NCBI GenBank assembly: GCA_016302225.1
Contig: JAEDOB010000006.1
Location: 1-21,540, forward strand
From: Oscillospiraceae bacterium
Lineage (GTDB): Bacteria > Bacillota > Clostridia > Oscillospirales > Ruminococcaceae
Direction of reading: 5' to 3'
Length of the DNA stretch: 21,540 nucleotides
Shown here: one piece after another, positions 10,780 to 17,719 of the stretch
Numbering within the stretch: position 1 is the stretch's first letter
How the letters are laid out: each line of letters opens with the position of its first letter
Notes under the pieces: model-generated
Databases searched by the model: none
What the model was told of the DNA's origin: nothing
Seen by the model: the letters and a program-made list of their open reading frames with translations, nothing else
Made by a program: the position numbers and the translations under genes

Positions 10780-10805
10780 CTTGCGATCCTTCCCTTCCTG
10801 CTTTT

Positions 10806-11486
10806 TTATGCAATGCCCGCTGTCAGATAGACCATATCCGTTTCCTTGTTGTTTACTGCATCTTCGTTCCAGCTTATTTCAAGGATATAATAATCGAGAA
10901 ACCCCGACAGATTGTTGTTGGCAGGCTGTATGACATCGGCTGTCTGCCAGTAAAGCGGTTCCGCATTTTCCTGCACCCTGTTATATCCGCCGTAGGACTT
11001 ATCATGCAGACTGTTGTCCGCAATTTTACCGTTTTGATTAAGATAGCTGCCGGGTATTGCACCGCCGCTTTTTGTGTAATAGTAAACATTTCCGTTCTCG
11101 GCGGTATATTCGACCCTGTCATTCCCGGGGTCGGAGGTATGTTCAACCGCCTTGTAGACGGTGTAAACAAAATCTATATTGGTAGTGTGTGCTATCTGCA
11201 GCTTATATTTTTCAACGGACTCATCTGAGTAAACGCTGAAAACAAAATCCTTTTTCCCCGACTCGTCCTCAACATCAATTCCGCCCATATCTATGTTCAG
11301 GGAGCTTTCCTTTGCGCCCGCACCGATAGCAAGCACCGTGGGAGAGTTTACCTTAGTTATTGTGGCAAGCTTGCGCTTATTTGTGAACCAGGCATATGCC
11401 GTTGCCGAACCCGCTATCATAACGACCGCAGCCGTCACCGCAATGACCGCCCGCCTTATATTTGACCTCAGAACCTTGCTTTTCAT
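10806..11486 (-). CDS. SipW-dependent TasA/pilin-like secreted protein (226 aa)
   Basis: Likely a minor fibre subunit. The N-terminus has a basic tip (MKSKVLRSNIRR), a hydrophobic core at residues 13-30, and the motif ATAYAWFTNKRK. SipW-type peptidases are known to cut such signals near the end of the hydrophobic core, here probably after AYA (residue 32). The mature domain is beta-rich. Its C-terminal strands (LDYYILEISW, then NNKETDMVYLTA) match a pattern I associate with TasA-like proteins of Clostridia. There are no catalytic motifs. The ATG has GGAG 8 nt upstream, and the gene starts 18 bases after the preceding stop. The two SipW-like peptidases of the same operon are the natural processing enzymes. 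The assignment to the class rests on the signal motif and context; which fibre it joins is inferred. Confidence 0.8.
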   Translation of the reverse strand: MKSKVLRSNIRRAVIAVTAAVVMIAGSATAYAWFTNKRKLATITKVNSPTVLAIGAGAKESSLNIDMGGIDVEDESGKKDFVFSVYSDESVEKYKLQIAHTTNIDFVYTVYKAVEHTSDPGNDRVEYTAENGNVYYYTKSGGAIPGSYLNQNGKIADNSLHDKSYGGYNRVQENAEPLYWQTADVIQPANNNLSGFLDYYILEISWNEDAVNNKETDMVYLTAGIA

Positions 11487-11504
11487 TTGAACATCTCCGC
11501 AAAT

Positions 11505-12494
11505 TTATGGTAGAACATTGCTTATCTGCAATTCAATAAAGCCGACGCTTTTTCCTATGAGCTGGTCTGCTTCATTCCATCTTGCATTAAGCTTATTGTA
11601 ATATTCCATATTAAAATCGGGTGAAGCCGTACCCTTTGACACATTCCCGACTGCCGCAGCAATATCAAAAGAAGTGTCCGCAAAAAACCTTTCGGGCGAA
11701 TTAACAAGCTCTGTCTTGAAAGCCTCCGAATCGGCGTCGGAAATTAACTTTCCGTATTCCTTAGCCGAAAAGCTGCTGTCATTTTCAGGCAGAATAAGCT
11801 GGTCAGCCACATAGGGCCACACCCAGTAAATGTCAGCCTTGTACGCCGTCCCCGCCTTTGCATCGGGCTGCGAGAAAACAAAGCTGCCATCGGTTATCCT
11901 GTTGGAATAGAGCATACTGTTTTCATCATAATTCAGAAAGAAAAGGATATGCCCGCCCACAAGCCCCGCTTCGGGACTGTCCGACGCAATTACACAGTCG
12001 GAATTATCCGCATTGGTTTCGGAAATGGGCTTCGCATCGGAGGTATACAAAACAGTGTCAAGGGAAAAAGTGATGTTAAGCGCCATATCCCGCTTTGCAA
12101 TGACGTAAAACGACAGCTTTCCCGAGCTGCCCGGCTGAATTCCAAGCTCTGCGTTTTCACCCGAATAATTGTTAAAATTGCTTTTGTCGTTTATGAGCCA
12201 CTTAATTTCATTTTTTCCGCCGCCCGTAACAGTCGGTGATATTTTGCTGAAAAGCTGCTCAGTCTTGACATTGGTCAGCAGGGTGCCGTTTTCTGCGGTG
12301 AGATATTCGTCAAATGCACCGCTGCTGTCAAATGCTCCCAGTTCAAAATCGGAATCGGTGGCTTTGAGTGCCGTATCATCTCCCGTGGTCGATTTATTGT
12401 TGATAAACCAACCGAACGAAAAGAAGCCGACTGTCAGCAAAAGTATGACAACAGCCGAACAAAGCATAAAAATCAGCGGCTTTACCTTTCCCAC
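11505..12494 (-). CDS. SipW-dependent-type secreted protein, pilin-like (329 aa)
   Basis: A probable surface subunit. The signal has a hydrophobic core at residues 7-26 followed by SFGWFINNKST, a variant of the YAWF processing motif. The ectodomain is acidic, Asn/Ser/Asp-rich and beta-rich, and ends with a strand reading GFIELQISNVLP. I chose a GTG start at 12494 because the strong AAAGGAG site lies 9 nt upstream of it. A TTG at 12503 is also in frame but abuts the Shine-Dalgarno site with no spacing. The gene follows the small coiled-coil gene by about 33 bases and leads the block of three secreted proteins that precede the giant surface protein. No relative could be named beyond the general class. 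Confidence 0.75.
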   Translation of the reverse strand: MGKVKPLIFMLCSAVVILLLTVGFFSFGWFINNKSTTGDDTALKATDSDFELGAFDSSGAFDEYLTAENGTLLTNVKTEQLFSKISPTVTGGGKNEIKWLINDKSNFNNYSGENAELGIQPGSSGKLSFYVIAKRDMALNITFSLDTVLYTSDAKPISETNADNSDCVIASDSPEAGLVGGHILFFLNYDENSMLYSNRITDGSFVFSQPDAKAGTAYKADIYWVWPYVADQLILPENDSSFSAKEYGKLISDADSEAFKTELVNSPERFFADTSFDIAAAVGNVSKGTASPDFNMEYYNKLNARWNEADQLIGKSVGFIELQISNVLP

Positions 12495-12503
12495 AGCACT
12501 CAA

Positions 12504-12510
12504 CTCCTTT
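12504..12510 (-). promoter_or_regulatory. Shine-Dalgarno site that decides the start of the 329-aa protein
   Basis: AAAGGAG on the minus strand, 9 nt before the GTG at 12494 and directly touching the alternative TTG at 12503. The spacing favours the GTG. Confidence 0.65.
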
Positions 12511-12527
12511 CAGCCAAATTAAGCCGA

Positions 12528-12788
12528 TCATTTTTTCTTCTTTTTCTTATTCTGCTTTTCTGCCATATAAGCGTCCAGCTTTTTTTGTATTTCTGCCATA
12601 TGATTACGACAGGCAGTGATCTCCCCCGTGTACTTGTTGAACCACTCAACATCGGCTTCATTAGGCTCCTCCTGCAAAAGAATAGCCTGTACAAGAGCCG
12701 ACTGCGAACGTGAACGCTTTCTTTCTATCTCCTCAATAGTTGCTCTGCACCTTTTAATTTCGTCCTTGTACTTTTTTTCTTCAAACAT
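12528..12788 (-). CDS. Small cytoplasmic coiled-coil protein with polylysine tail (86 aa)
   Basis: No family recognised. It is highly charged and predicted all-helical: a heptad-like helix at residues 1-32 (MFEEKKYKDEIKR, then ATIEEIERKR), a break around QEEPNEADVEWF, a second helix to about residue 76, and a C-terminal tail of six lysines. It has no signal peptide or membrane segment, so it is probably cytoplasmic, perhaps a partner of the charged-helix protein or of the signal peptidase tails. The ATG is preceded by AGGAG at 9 nt. It is the first gene after the perfect hairpin and a possible extra promoter, so it may be expressed differently from the genes upstream. The lysine tail sits in an A-rich run that overlaps the stop region. 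Confidence 0.75.
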   Translation of the reverse strand: MFEEKKYKDEIKRCRATIEEIERKRSRSQSALVQAILLQEEPNEADVEWFNKYTGEITACRNHMAEIQKKLDAYMAEKQNKKKKKK

Positions 12789-12803
12789 AGCACTGCACTC
12801 CTA

Positions 12804-12831
12804 TATTTAATACTAAGGAAATACCTATCAA
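12804..12831 (-). promoter_or_regulatory. Weak candidate promoter before the small coiled-coil gene
   Basis: On the minus strand TTGATA (12826-12831) and TAAATA (12804-12809) are separated by 16 bp. The match is imperfect, but its position just downstream of the long hairpin and about 15 bases before the ATG would fit an internal promoter for the secreted-protein half of the operon. Confidence 0.3.
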
Positions 12832-12875
12832 TTCGTTATTCTGATTTGTTCTGTTTCTTGAATGACGTATTTATG

Positions 12876-12910
12876 TGTGTCTTTCCCCGCCTTCGGCGGG
12901 GAAAGACACA
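12876..12910 (-). terminator. Perfect 16-bp hairpin between operon halves; attenuator or processing element
   Basis: Arms TGTGTCTTTCCCCGCC (12876-12891) and its exact reverse complement (12895-12910) flank a 3-base loop. The GC-rich core makes it very stable. Neither side has a convincing U-run, so it is not a textbook intrinsic terminator. It lies 15 bases after the stop of the 144-aa membrane protein gene. A partial terminator, RNA-processing or mRNA-stabilising role is inferred, and would set different levels for the upstream machinery and the downstream secreted proteins. Confidence 0.55.
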
Positions 12911-12925
12911 TTGATCGGCTATTTC

Positions 12926-13360
12926 CTAATTCCCCAGCTTATCCACCGACTCAGTTATAAGCTGCACTTCCTCATAGCCCTTGTCCAGATGATCGGCAAT
13001 ATCATGAAACGCCTGTGAAACCTCGGGCAGCCTGTCCTTCATCTGTTGGGGATATTTTATAAAGCAAAAGTGTATCTCGTTTATAAGCTTCTGTTTTTCC
13101 GTGTAATCATCGACCATAAATATCATAGCCCTTGCCGCTCCCAGATCTGATATTGCCATATCATAATGAAGGTCATAATCGACGTTATCCTCCAGATATT
13201 TATCTATCTCCTCGGCGGCGGCGGAAATACTTTCCTCAAACTGTCCGATATATTCAAGACGGTTTTTCTCACGCTGATCGAAATAAAGTCCCGCAAAGAC
13301 AAATATGGCAATGACCGAAAGGGCAGCAATAATAATTGCCGTTATCATTTTTGCTTTCAT
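12926..13360 (-). CDS. Small single-pass membrane protein with helical extracellular domain (144 aa)
   Basis: Family not recognised. Residues 4-26 are one strongly hydrophobic segment, preceded by MKAK, giving an N-in, C-out topology by the positive-inside rule. The remaining 115 residues are acidic and mostly helical, with no Cys pair or enzymatic motif. I chose ATG at 13360: AGGAA lies 6 nt upstream. An in-frame TTG at 13378 would overlap the upstream stop (TTGA) and extend the protein by six residues, but would start with the charged leader NQEQI and poorer spacing. It sits directly behind the second signal peptidase gene, so it may be a partner or accessory subunit of it. That link is inferred from gene order only. 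Confidence 0.7.
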   Translation of the reverse strand: MKAKMITAIIIAALSVIAIFVFAGLYFDQREKNRLEYIGQFEESISAAAEEIDKYLEDNVDYDLHYDMAISDLGAARAMIFMVDDYTEKQKLINEIHFCFIKYPQQMKDRLPEVSQAFHDIADHLDKGYEEVQLITESVDKLGN

Positions 13361-13366
13361 TATCTG

Positions 13367-13371
13367 TTCCT
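13367..13371 (-). promoter_or_regulatory. Shine-Dalgarno site deciding the start of the 144-aa membrane protein
   Basis: AGGAA on the minus strand, 6 nt before the ATG at 13360. It lies downstream of the alternative TTG start at 13378, so it can serve only the ATG. Confidence 0.55.
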
Positions 13372-13374
13372 GAT

Positions 13375-13998
13375 TCAATTGTCCTCACGCTCCTTCTGTT
13401 CATACAGCTTCTGCTTTTCCCTGTCAATAGCCTGCCGTATAGCTTCTTCACTGCTATTTTTCTTTGCACGGCATTGGGCGGACACCTTGGCAATAGTTAT
13501 CACTTCAAAAACAGCCGTTGCGGACATTATGACGACCACCGCTGCCAATATCAGCTTTTTGGCGGAGGCAAAGGAATTCAGCCATCGCAAGAAGCGAACC
13601 TTGCCCTCATATTTCCCTACGATCTTATCCCCAGTGACCGCATTGCCGTCCTCGGTAAAGCTGGTATCTCCCTTTGTAACAAAGCTGCCGTCGGCAAGTC
13701 TGCGGACTATTCTGTGGGTATTCATTTTGCCGTATATCTCATTATCGGTGGAATAGAAGCAGATAATGTCCCCTTCTTTAAGCTCGGAGCTGTCCGTCTT
13801 TTTTATGATGATATAGTCACCGTCATGTATGGACGGCTCCATACTTCCGCTTACGACCTTGACGATGCTTCTGCCGAAAACCACCGCCGCCTTGCCCTGC
13901 ATATTGCATATCATTATATATGCCGACAGACCGACCATTAAGATCAGTATCACCCATACAGCACATTGCCCGATACGCTTTAATACTTTCACTGCCAT
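13375..13998 (-). CDS. SipW-type (ER-like) signal peptidase I, second copy (207 aa)
   Basis: Membrane serine protease that would remove signal peptides from the operon's secreted proteins. It has a hydrophobic segment at residues 11-31, then the catalytic box SGSMEPS with nucleophile Ser52, NTHRIV with His95 in place of the lysine of ordinary bacterial enzymes, and KGD with Asp111. This Ser/His/Asp arrangement is the ER/archaeal/SipW type. A second membrane segment at residues 148-170 is followed by an unusually charged cytoplasmic tail (about residues 171-207) rich in Glu, Lys and Gln. The ATG lies 5 bases after the stop of the McrC-like gene with a weak GAAAGAG site, suggesting translational coupling. 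All catalytic residues are present, so it should be active. It is the paralogue of the peptidase at 17720-18373. Confidence 0.9.
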   Translation of the reverse strand: MAVKVLKRIGQCAVWVILILMVGLSAYIMICNMQGKAAVVFGRSIVKVVSGSMEPSIHDGDYIIIKKTDSSELKEGDIICFYSTDNEIYGKMNTHRIVRRLADGSFVTKGDTSFTEDGNAVTGDKIVGKYEGKVRFLRWLNSFASAKKLILAAVVVIMSATAVFEVITIAKVSAQCRAKKNSSEEAIRQAIDREKQKLYEQKEREDN

Positions 13999-14003
13999 AG
14001 GAC

Positions 14004-16061
14004 TTAATACTCTTTCTTTATCCTTCTGATGATCTTTGTTATAAAGCTTACACGATATTTTCTGAAAAGCTCATTCATCTGCTTGTCATAGGCTCTCTGT
14101 TCCGCAGGCGAACGCTTAACAGGCATTTCCTTGGGCATAACATAGACCTTTTTGCGCTTCTTTCCGAATATCCTTTTGAACTGCTTTCTTGTCCTCTGCA
14201 TGAAATTCGGCGAATACTTTTCGTAGAGCACCTGCATTTCGGCAGCTGCCTTTTTGTCACGCTCCGCCTGTACCTTTGCGGCAGCCTCGGCAGCGACCCG
14301 CTCAATAAGCATAGGATCATCGGAATCGCCCTCTCTGATAACAGCACCGTCCTGCCTTATAAGGGAAATAAGCCTTAGCAGACCTCGTCTGACAACATGG
14401 AACGGCTCTCTCGAATACTCTGCATAGATCTCCTCAAAGCTCTTTTTCTCCAGATAAGCACGCATCTGCTTGAGCTTTTCCGCACGGATCCTTTCTCTTT
14501 CCTCACGTTCACGCTTTTGCTGTTCTTCCTCTTCCTTGTGAACGTGCTTTTCGGTATCGATGTTATCCATCTCATCGCCGATTATCCTGCTTATCTCCTC
14601 ACGCTCTGCTTCAATGCGTTCTTTTCTTTCCCGTTCTTCCCGTTCAAGGCGTTCACGCTCTAAACGCTCCTGCTCTTCACGCTCTATGCGCTCACGTTCA
14701 AGACGTTCCTGCTCTTCACGTTCAAGGCGTTCCTGTTCAAGACGTTCCCGTTCAAGGCGTTCTCTTTCAAGCCGCTCCTGTTCCTCACGTTCAGCCTGCT
14801 CTCTGGCAAGCCTGCGTTCTTCTTCAAGCCGCCTTTCTTCCTCCAGCCTGCGCTGTTCCTCCTCCTGACGGCGTCTTTCCGCCTCCTGCCGTCTGCGCTC
14901 CTTTTCCTCGGCTTCCAGACGCCTTTGCTCTTCTCTTTCGAAATACCGTATCTCAATGCTTATTACCTTGTCTATCTCCTCAAGTATCCTGTCATGCTCG
15001 GAGATAAGCTCCGCCTGCATATCCCTTTGTGCAAGCTCGGCTTCATCGATAACAAGCTCATGCTCATCATAATCTATTTTGTCAAGCTTTTTAAGGACTC
15101 TCGGTGCGGCAGCCTTGCTTTTTTTGGTTTTCAGCACCTCTGCCTCTTTGTCGCTGTACTGTGTAAACGACCTAAAAAGCAGGAGATTCATTGCCGTTAG
15201 GTCATAGAGATTTTCTATGTAATCCTGTTCGGGCTTCTCTGCCGAATCGGAAACGCTTATCTCATATCCGACCTTGTCATACCCTTCGATAAACTGCCAT
15301 AGAACAAGACAAGCCTTCAGGTCGACGTTTTTCATAATGGCGTTCGTTCTCATAACAGGCGGACGGATATAATTGTTTCCCATCTGCTGACAGAAGGGCG
15401 ACGCCTTGTAGCTGTCGATTATCCGACGAATCTTTTCCACCCTGTCCCAAAGCGTCGAGCCGTTTTCATCGACAGCTTCAAGAGAATCGGAGCTTTCAAT
15501 GGTAAGGCTCATTTTCATTCTGTTTCCGCCGCCCGTTTCAAAAGCGGTGTTGTACTCCATAGCGAAAACCTCTTCGCCCGAAGCGGCGGCTTTCAGCTTT
15601 TCATATCTTTTTGTAACGAAAATAAAAAGCCTGTCTATGAGCGTGTGGACAAATTTGTTTTCGTAGGTCAGAAGGCTTTCTTCCTTGTGGACATTCAGCA
15701 CCTTTGAGGGCGTTATCTTTCCCGTTGCGGGGTCAACGCTCTGAATAAGGTCGGTATGCTGAGCCAGATGCTTTACGGAATCCACCGTTATCTTTTTCGA
15801 TAATGCGATAGGAACGACTTCTTCCACGTTTACAATGGTCTTTCGGGGATTTCTCAGAACATTGTCGATATGGGGAAGACCCTCTTCTATCGCCTTGACC
15901 CAGCCTTCGTCAATATCCTTCTCCATTATCCTGCGGTTAAGGGCGATCGTACTTCGGCTGTGAGAAAGAATTGAACGGAAGTCGCCGTAAAGCCCGTCGC
16001 TGCCGAACTGTCCCGTAAGCTCCTTGAATTTGCCGAACCATTCGCCGTAAGATCCGTTCAC
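14004..16061 (-). CDS. DUF2357/McrC-like protein with very long charged helix, no visible nuclease (685 aa)
   Basis: The likely partner of the AAA+ ATPase encoded just upstream. The N-terminal 300 residues resemble DUF2357, the domain of McrC-type proteins that contacts McrB: NPRKTIVNVEEVVPIALSKK at 71-90, the LLTYENKFVHTLIDRL helix at 130-145, and PPVMRTNAIMKN followed by LVLWQFIEGYDKVGY at 234-266. Residues 355-540 form an ER/K-rich coiled coil or single alpha helix (ERLERERLERE repeats). The C-terminal 145 residues are helical and very basic. The PD-(D/E)xK nuclease of classical McrC is not visible. The start is GTG: an in-frame TAG lies two codons upstream, so it cannot begin earlier, and a purine-rich GAAGGGTGGG precedes it. 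It follows the ATPase gene by 34 bases. The family is a pattern match by memory; role in cleavage is doubtful. Confidence 0.75.
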   Translation of the reverse strand: MNGSYGEWFGKFKELTGQFGSDGLYGDFRSILSHSRSTIALNRRIMEKDIDEGWVKAIEEGLPHIDNVLRNPRKTIVNVEEVVPIALSKKITVDSVKHLAQHTDLIQSVDPATGKITPSKVLNVHKEESLLTYENKFVHTLIDRLFIFVTKRYEKLKAAASGEEVFAMEYNTAFETGGGNRMKMSLTIESSDSLEAVDENGSTLWDRVEKIRRIIDSYKASPFCQQMGNNYIRPPVMRTNAIMKNVDLKACLVLWQFIEGYDKVGYEISVSDSAEKPEQDYIENLYDLTAMNLLLFRSFTQYSDKEAEVLKTKKSKAAAPRVLKKLDKIDYDEHELVIDEAELAQRDMQAELISEHDRILEEIDKVISIEIRYFEREEQRRLEAEEKERRRQEAERRRQEEEQRRLEEERRLEEERRLAREQAEREEQERLERERLERERLEQERLEREEQERLERERIEREEQERLERERLEREERERKERIEAEREEISRIIGDEMDNIDTEKHVHKEEEEQQKREREERERIRAEKLKQMRAYLEKKSFEEIYAEYSREPFHVVRRGLLRLISLIRQDGAVIREGDSDDPMLIERVAAEAAAKVQAERDKKAAAEMQVLYEKYSPNFMQRTRKQFKRIFGKKRKKVYVMPKEMPVKRSPAEQRAYDKQMNELFRKYRVSFITKIIRRIKKEY
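14592..14948 (-). repeat. ER/K-rich repeat tract inside the McrC-like gene
   Basis: DNA encoding residues about 372-490 is built from repeated short units. On the plus strand variants of CGTTCAAGGCGTTC and CTGCTCTTCACG recur many times, giving EERLERERLEREEQ-type protein repeats. The tract could expand or contract by recombination or slippage in 3-base-multiple units, changing helix length without breaking the frame. Confidence 0.7.
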
Positions 16062-16095
16062 CTTCTACCCACCCTTCACCGAGAATAACCGACCG

Positions 16096-17691
16096 TCAGA
16101 ACAGCTTCTGCAGTCTTTCGAGATACGCTATGGACTCCTTCATGGAATTCCTTCCGAAAAGCTTCTGCAGATATGTACAAAGGTCACGAAGCTCATCACG
16201 GAGCATTGCCAGATTAAGTGCTTCAAATTTTCTGAAAATCTTAGTCGCAAGAACGTAATCCACGCCGTCCAGCTCGTCGCCGCCGCAGGCAACATATACG
16301 GGAACAAACAGGTTCATCTGCTTTAAAATACGGTTACCGAACGCCACTCTCAGCCGCTCAATTACCCAAAGGTCAAGCTGCTGTATCTTTTTCAGAATAT
16401 CCTGACTTATGGGGTACATCTGAAAGGCTTCGTCAAACAGTGCGTCCAGATGCTTAAAGCTAAGGTTCATGGGAGGCGTGTCGGGTGCTTCAAAGGCAAT
16501 ACCCTTTGCGTCCAGATTAATGGGCTGAGCACGGTCGTAAACCTTATCGGAGATGGCAAATGTGGAGTCGTCGTTGTTCGCCGTGCCGATATACCAGATG
16601 TTCTGCGGAATTTTCAGCATACCGTGGTCAAGATTTACGGGGTCGGTGCTCCAGACATTGGGAACAAGGTCCAGCTTCCATTCGTCGGAATTGGGCATTT
16701 CCAGAATTGAAAGCATTTCCGCAAAATAATACTCAACTCGGGCAATGTTCATTTCGTCCAGCAGAATGAAGTTTACATCATCATTGTAAGAGGAAGAATA
16801 TATCCTTTTGAGGACTTCCGTTTCGTTGAAGTTTTTCGTAAATTCATTGAAATATCCGAAAAGCTCCGTCCTATCTCTCCATGACGGCTGAACGGACGCT
16901 ATGGTAGTATCCTTCTGCAAAAATTTACCGAAGGAATAAGGCAGTGAAGTCTTACCTGTACCGGAAATACCCTGGAGAATGATAAGCTTTGTGGACGCCA
17001 TACCCGCAATAAACAGACGTATTGTCCTGATATCATAGTAAAGGTGCATTCGTGAGCAGGCAAAATTTCGGTAATTCTCGCAAAGCCCCGAAAGAGTTAT
17101 GCTGTTGTCATAATCGGGAGCGGTGTAGCTTTTATAGAAATTGTCAACCTCAATAAGCTTTGAAAATCTGACGTCATTGGTGATAATAACACCGTCAGCC
17201 GCAGCAGGCTGTTCTCCGCCCTCGGCACCCTCCGCAGCCTGAGCGGGCAAACCCGTCTGAGAAAGGCTCATTCCGTTTGAATAGGCGGCAGCGGCTGCTT
17301 CGCTCTGAGAAATGCCTATCTGAGCGACCTTCATTGCCATTATCTCGTCCTTTTCCTTTGTCAGCTTAATGACCTGCCTTTGCAGCACGCCCAGCTCCTC
17401 GATAATATCCTCAACGCCCACAATGGAGTGCCTGAAACGGATATATTTTCTTATGAGCATAACGATCAGCAGAAAAATAAGCACAAAAATACCCACAACT
17501 ATGACCAGCGCAAGAATGGAAAATATCCAGTCCACCGTGCTGAAATCCACAGAGTAAGCCTTGAATATCTCCACATATTCGGTTATGTTAAAAATATGCT
17601 TTATTCCTTCCCAAAGCCCCTTGAATATCATAGCAAAGCCTTTGAGCATCTCGGATATGAAAGCAAAGAACCATTTCAAAAATCCATTCAT
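16096..17691 (-). CDS. Membrane-anchored McrB-like AAA+ ATPase (531 aa)
   Basis: A nucleotide-driven ring motor of the McrB family. The N-terminus has an amphipathic, aromatic-rich helix (residues 1-34) and a strong transmembrane segment (54-80), then a coiled coil (95-120) and an Ala/Gly-rich linker to about 165. The AAA+ core shows Walker A GISGTGKTS (241-249), the McrB-type SWRDRTELFGY (270-280), Walker B FILLDE (308-313) running into MNIARVEYYFAEMLSILE, sensor 1 IWYIGTANNDD (365-375), and DRA (386-388). All core residues are present, so it should be active. Whether it prefers GTP, as E. coli McrB does, or ATP cannot be told. Membrane anchoring is not typical of restriction McrB, which carries a DNA- or RNA-binding domain at that place. 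The ATG has GGAG 7 nt upstream. It pairs with the downstream McrC-like gene. Confidence 0.88.
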   Translation of the reverse strand: MNGFLKWFFAFISEMLKGFAMIFKGLWEGIKHIFNITEYVEIFKAYSVDFSTVDWIFSILALVIVVGIFVLIFLLIVMLIRKYIRFRHSIVGVEDIIEELGVLQRQVIKLTKEKDEIMAMKVAQIGISQSEAAAAAYSNGMSLSQTGLPAQAAEGAEGGEQPAAADGVIITNDVRFSKLIEVDNFYKSYTAPDYDNSITLSGLCENYRNFACSRMHLYYDIRTIRLFIAGMASTKLIILQGISGTGKTSLPYSFGKFLQKDTTIASVQPSWRDRTELFGYFNEFTKNFNETEVLKRIYSSSYNDDVNFILLDEMNIARVEYYFAEMLSILEMPNSDEWKLDLVPNVWSTDPVNLDHGMLKIPQNIWYIGTANNDDSTFAISDKVYDRAQPINLDAKGIAFEAPDTPPMNLSFKHLDALFDEAFQMYPISQDILKKIQQLDLWVIERLRVAFGNRILKQMNLFVPVYVACGGDELDGVDYVLATKIFRKFEALNLAMLRDELRDLCTYLQKLFGRNSMKESIAYLERLQKLF

Positions 17692-17719
17692 ATTCTTACT
17701 CCAAATCTATAAAAACGAA

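Noticed and set aside
14560..14868. Plus-strand Ser/Arg-rich frame (SRRS-type repeats)
   Set aside because: It is the exact antisense of the ER/K repeat tract; its repeats are only the reverse reading of that tract.
14004..16061. Calling the pair a type IV restriction system and naming the genes mcrB and mcrC
   Set aside because: No nuclease motif is visible in the McrC-like protein, the ATPase has a membrane anchor instead of a nucleic-acid-binding domain, and the neighbours are surface genes.
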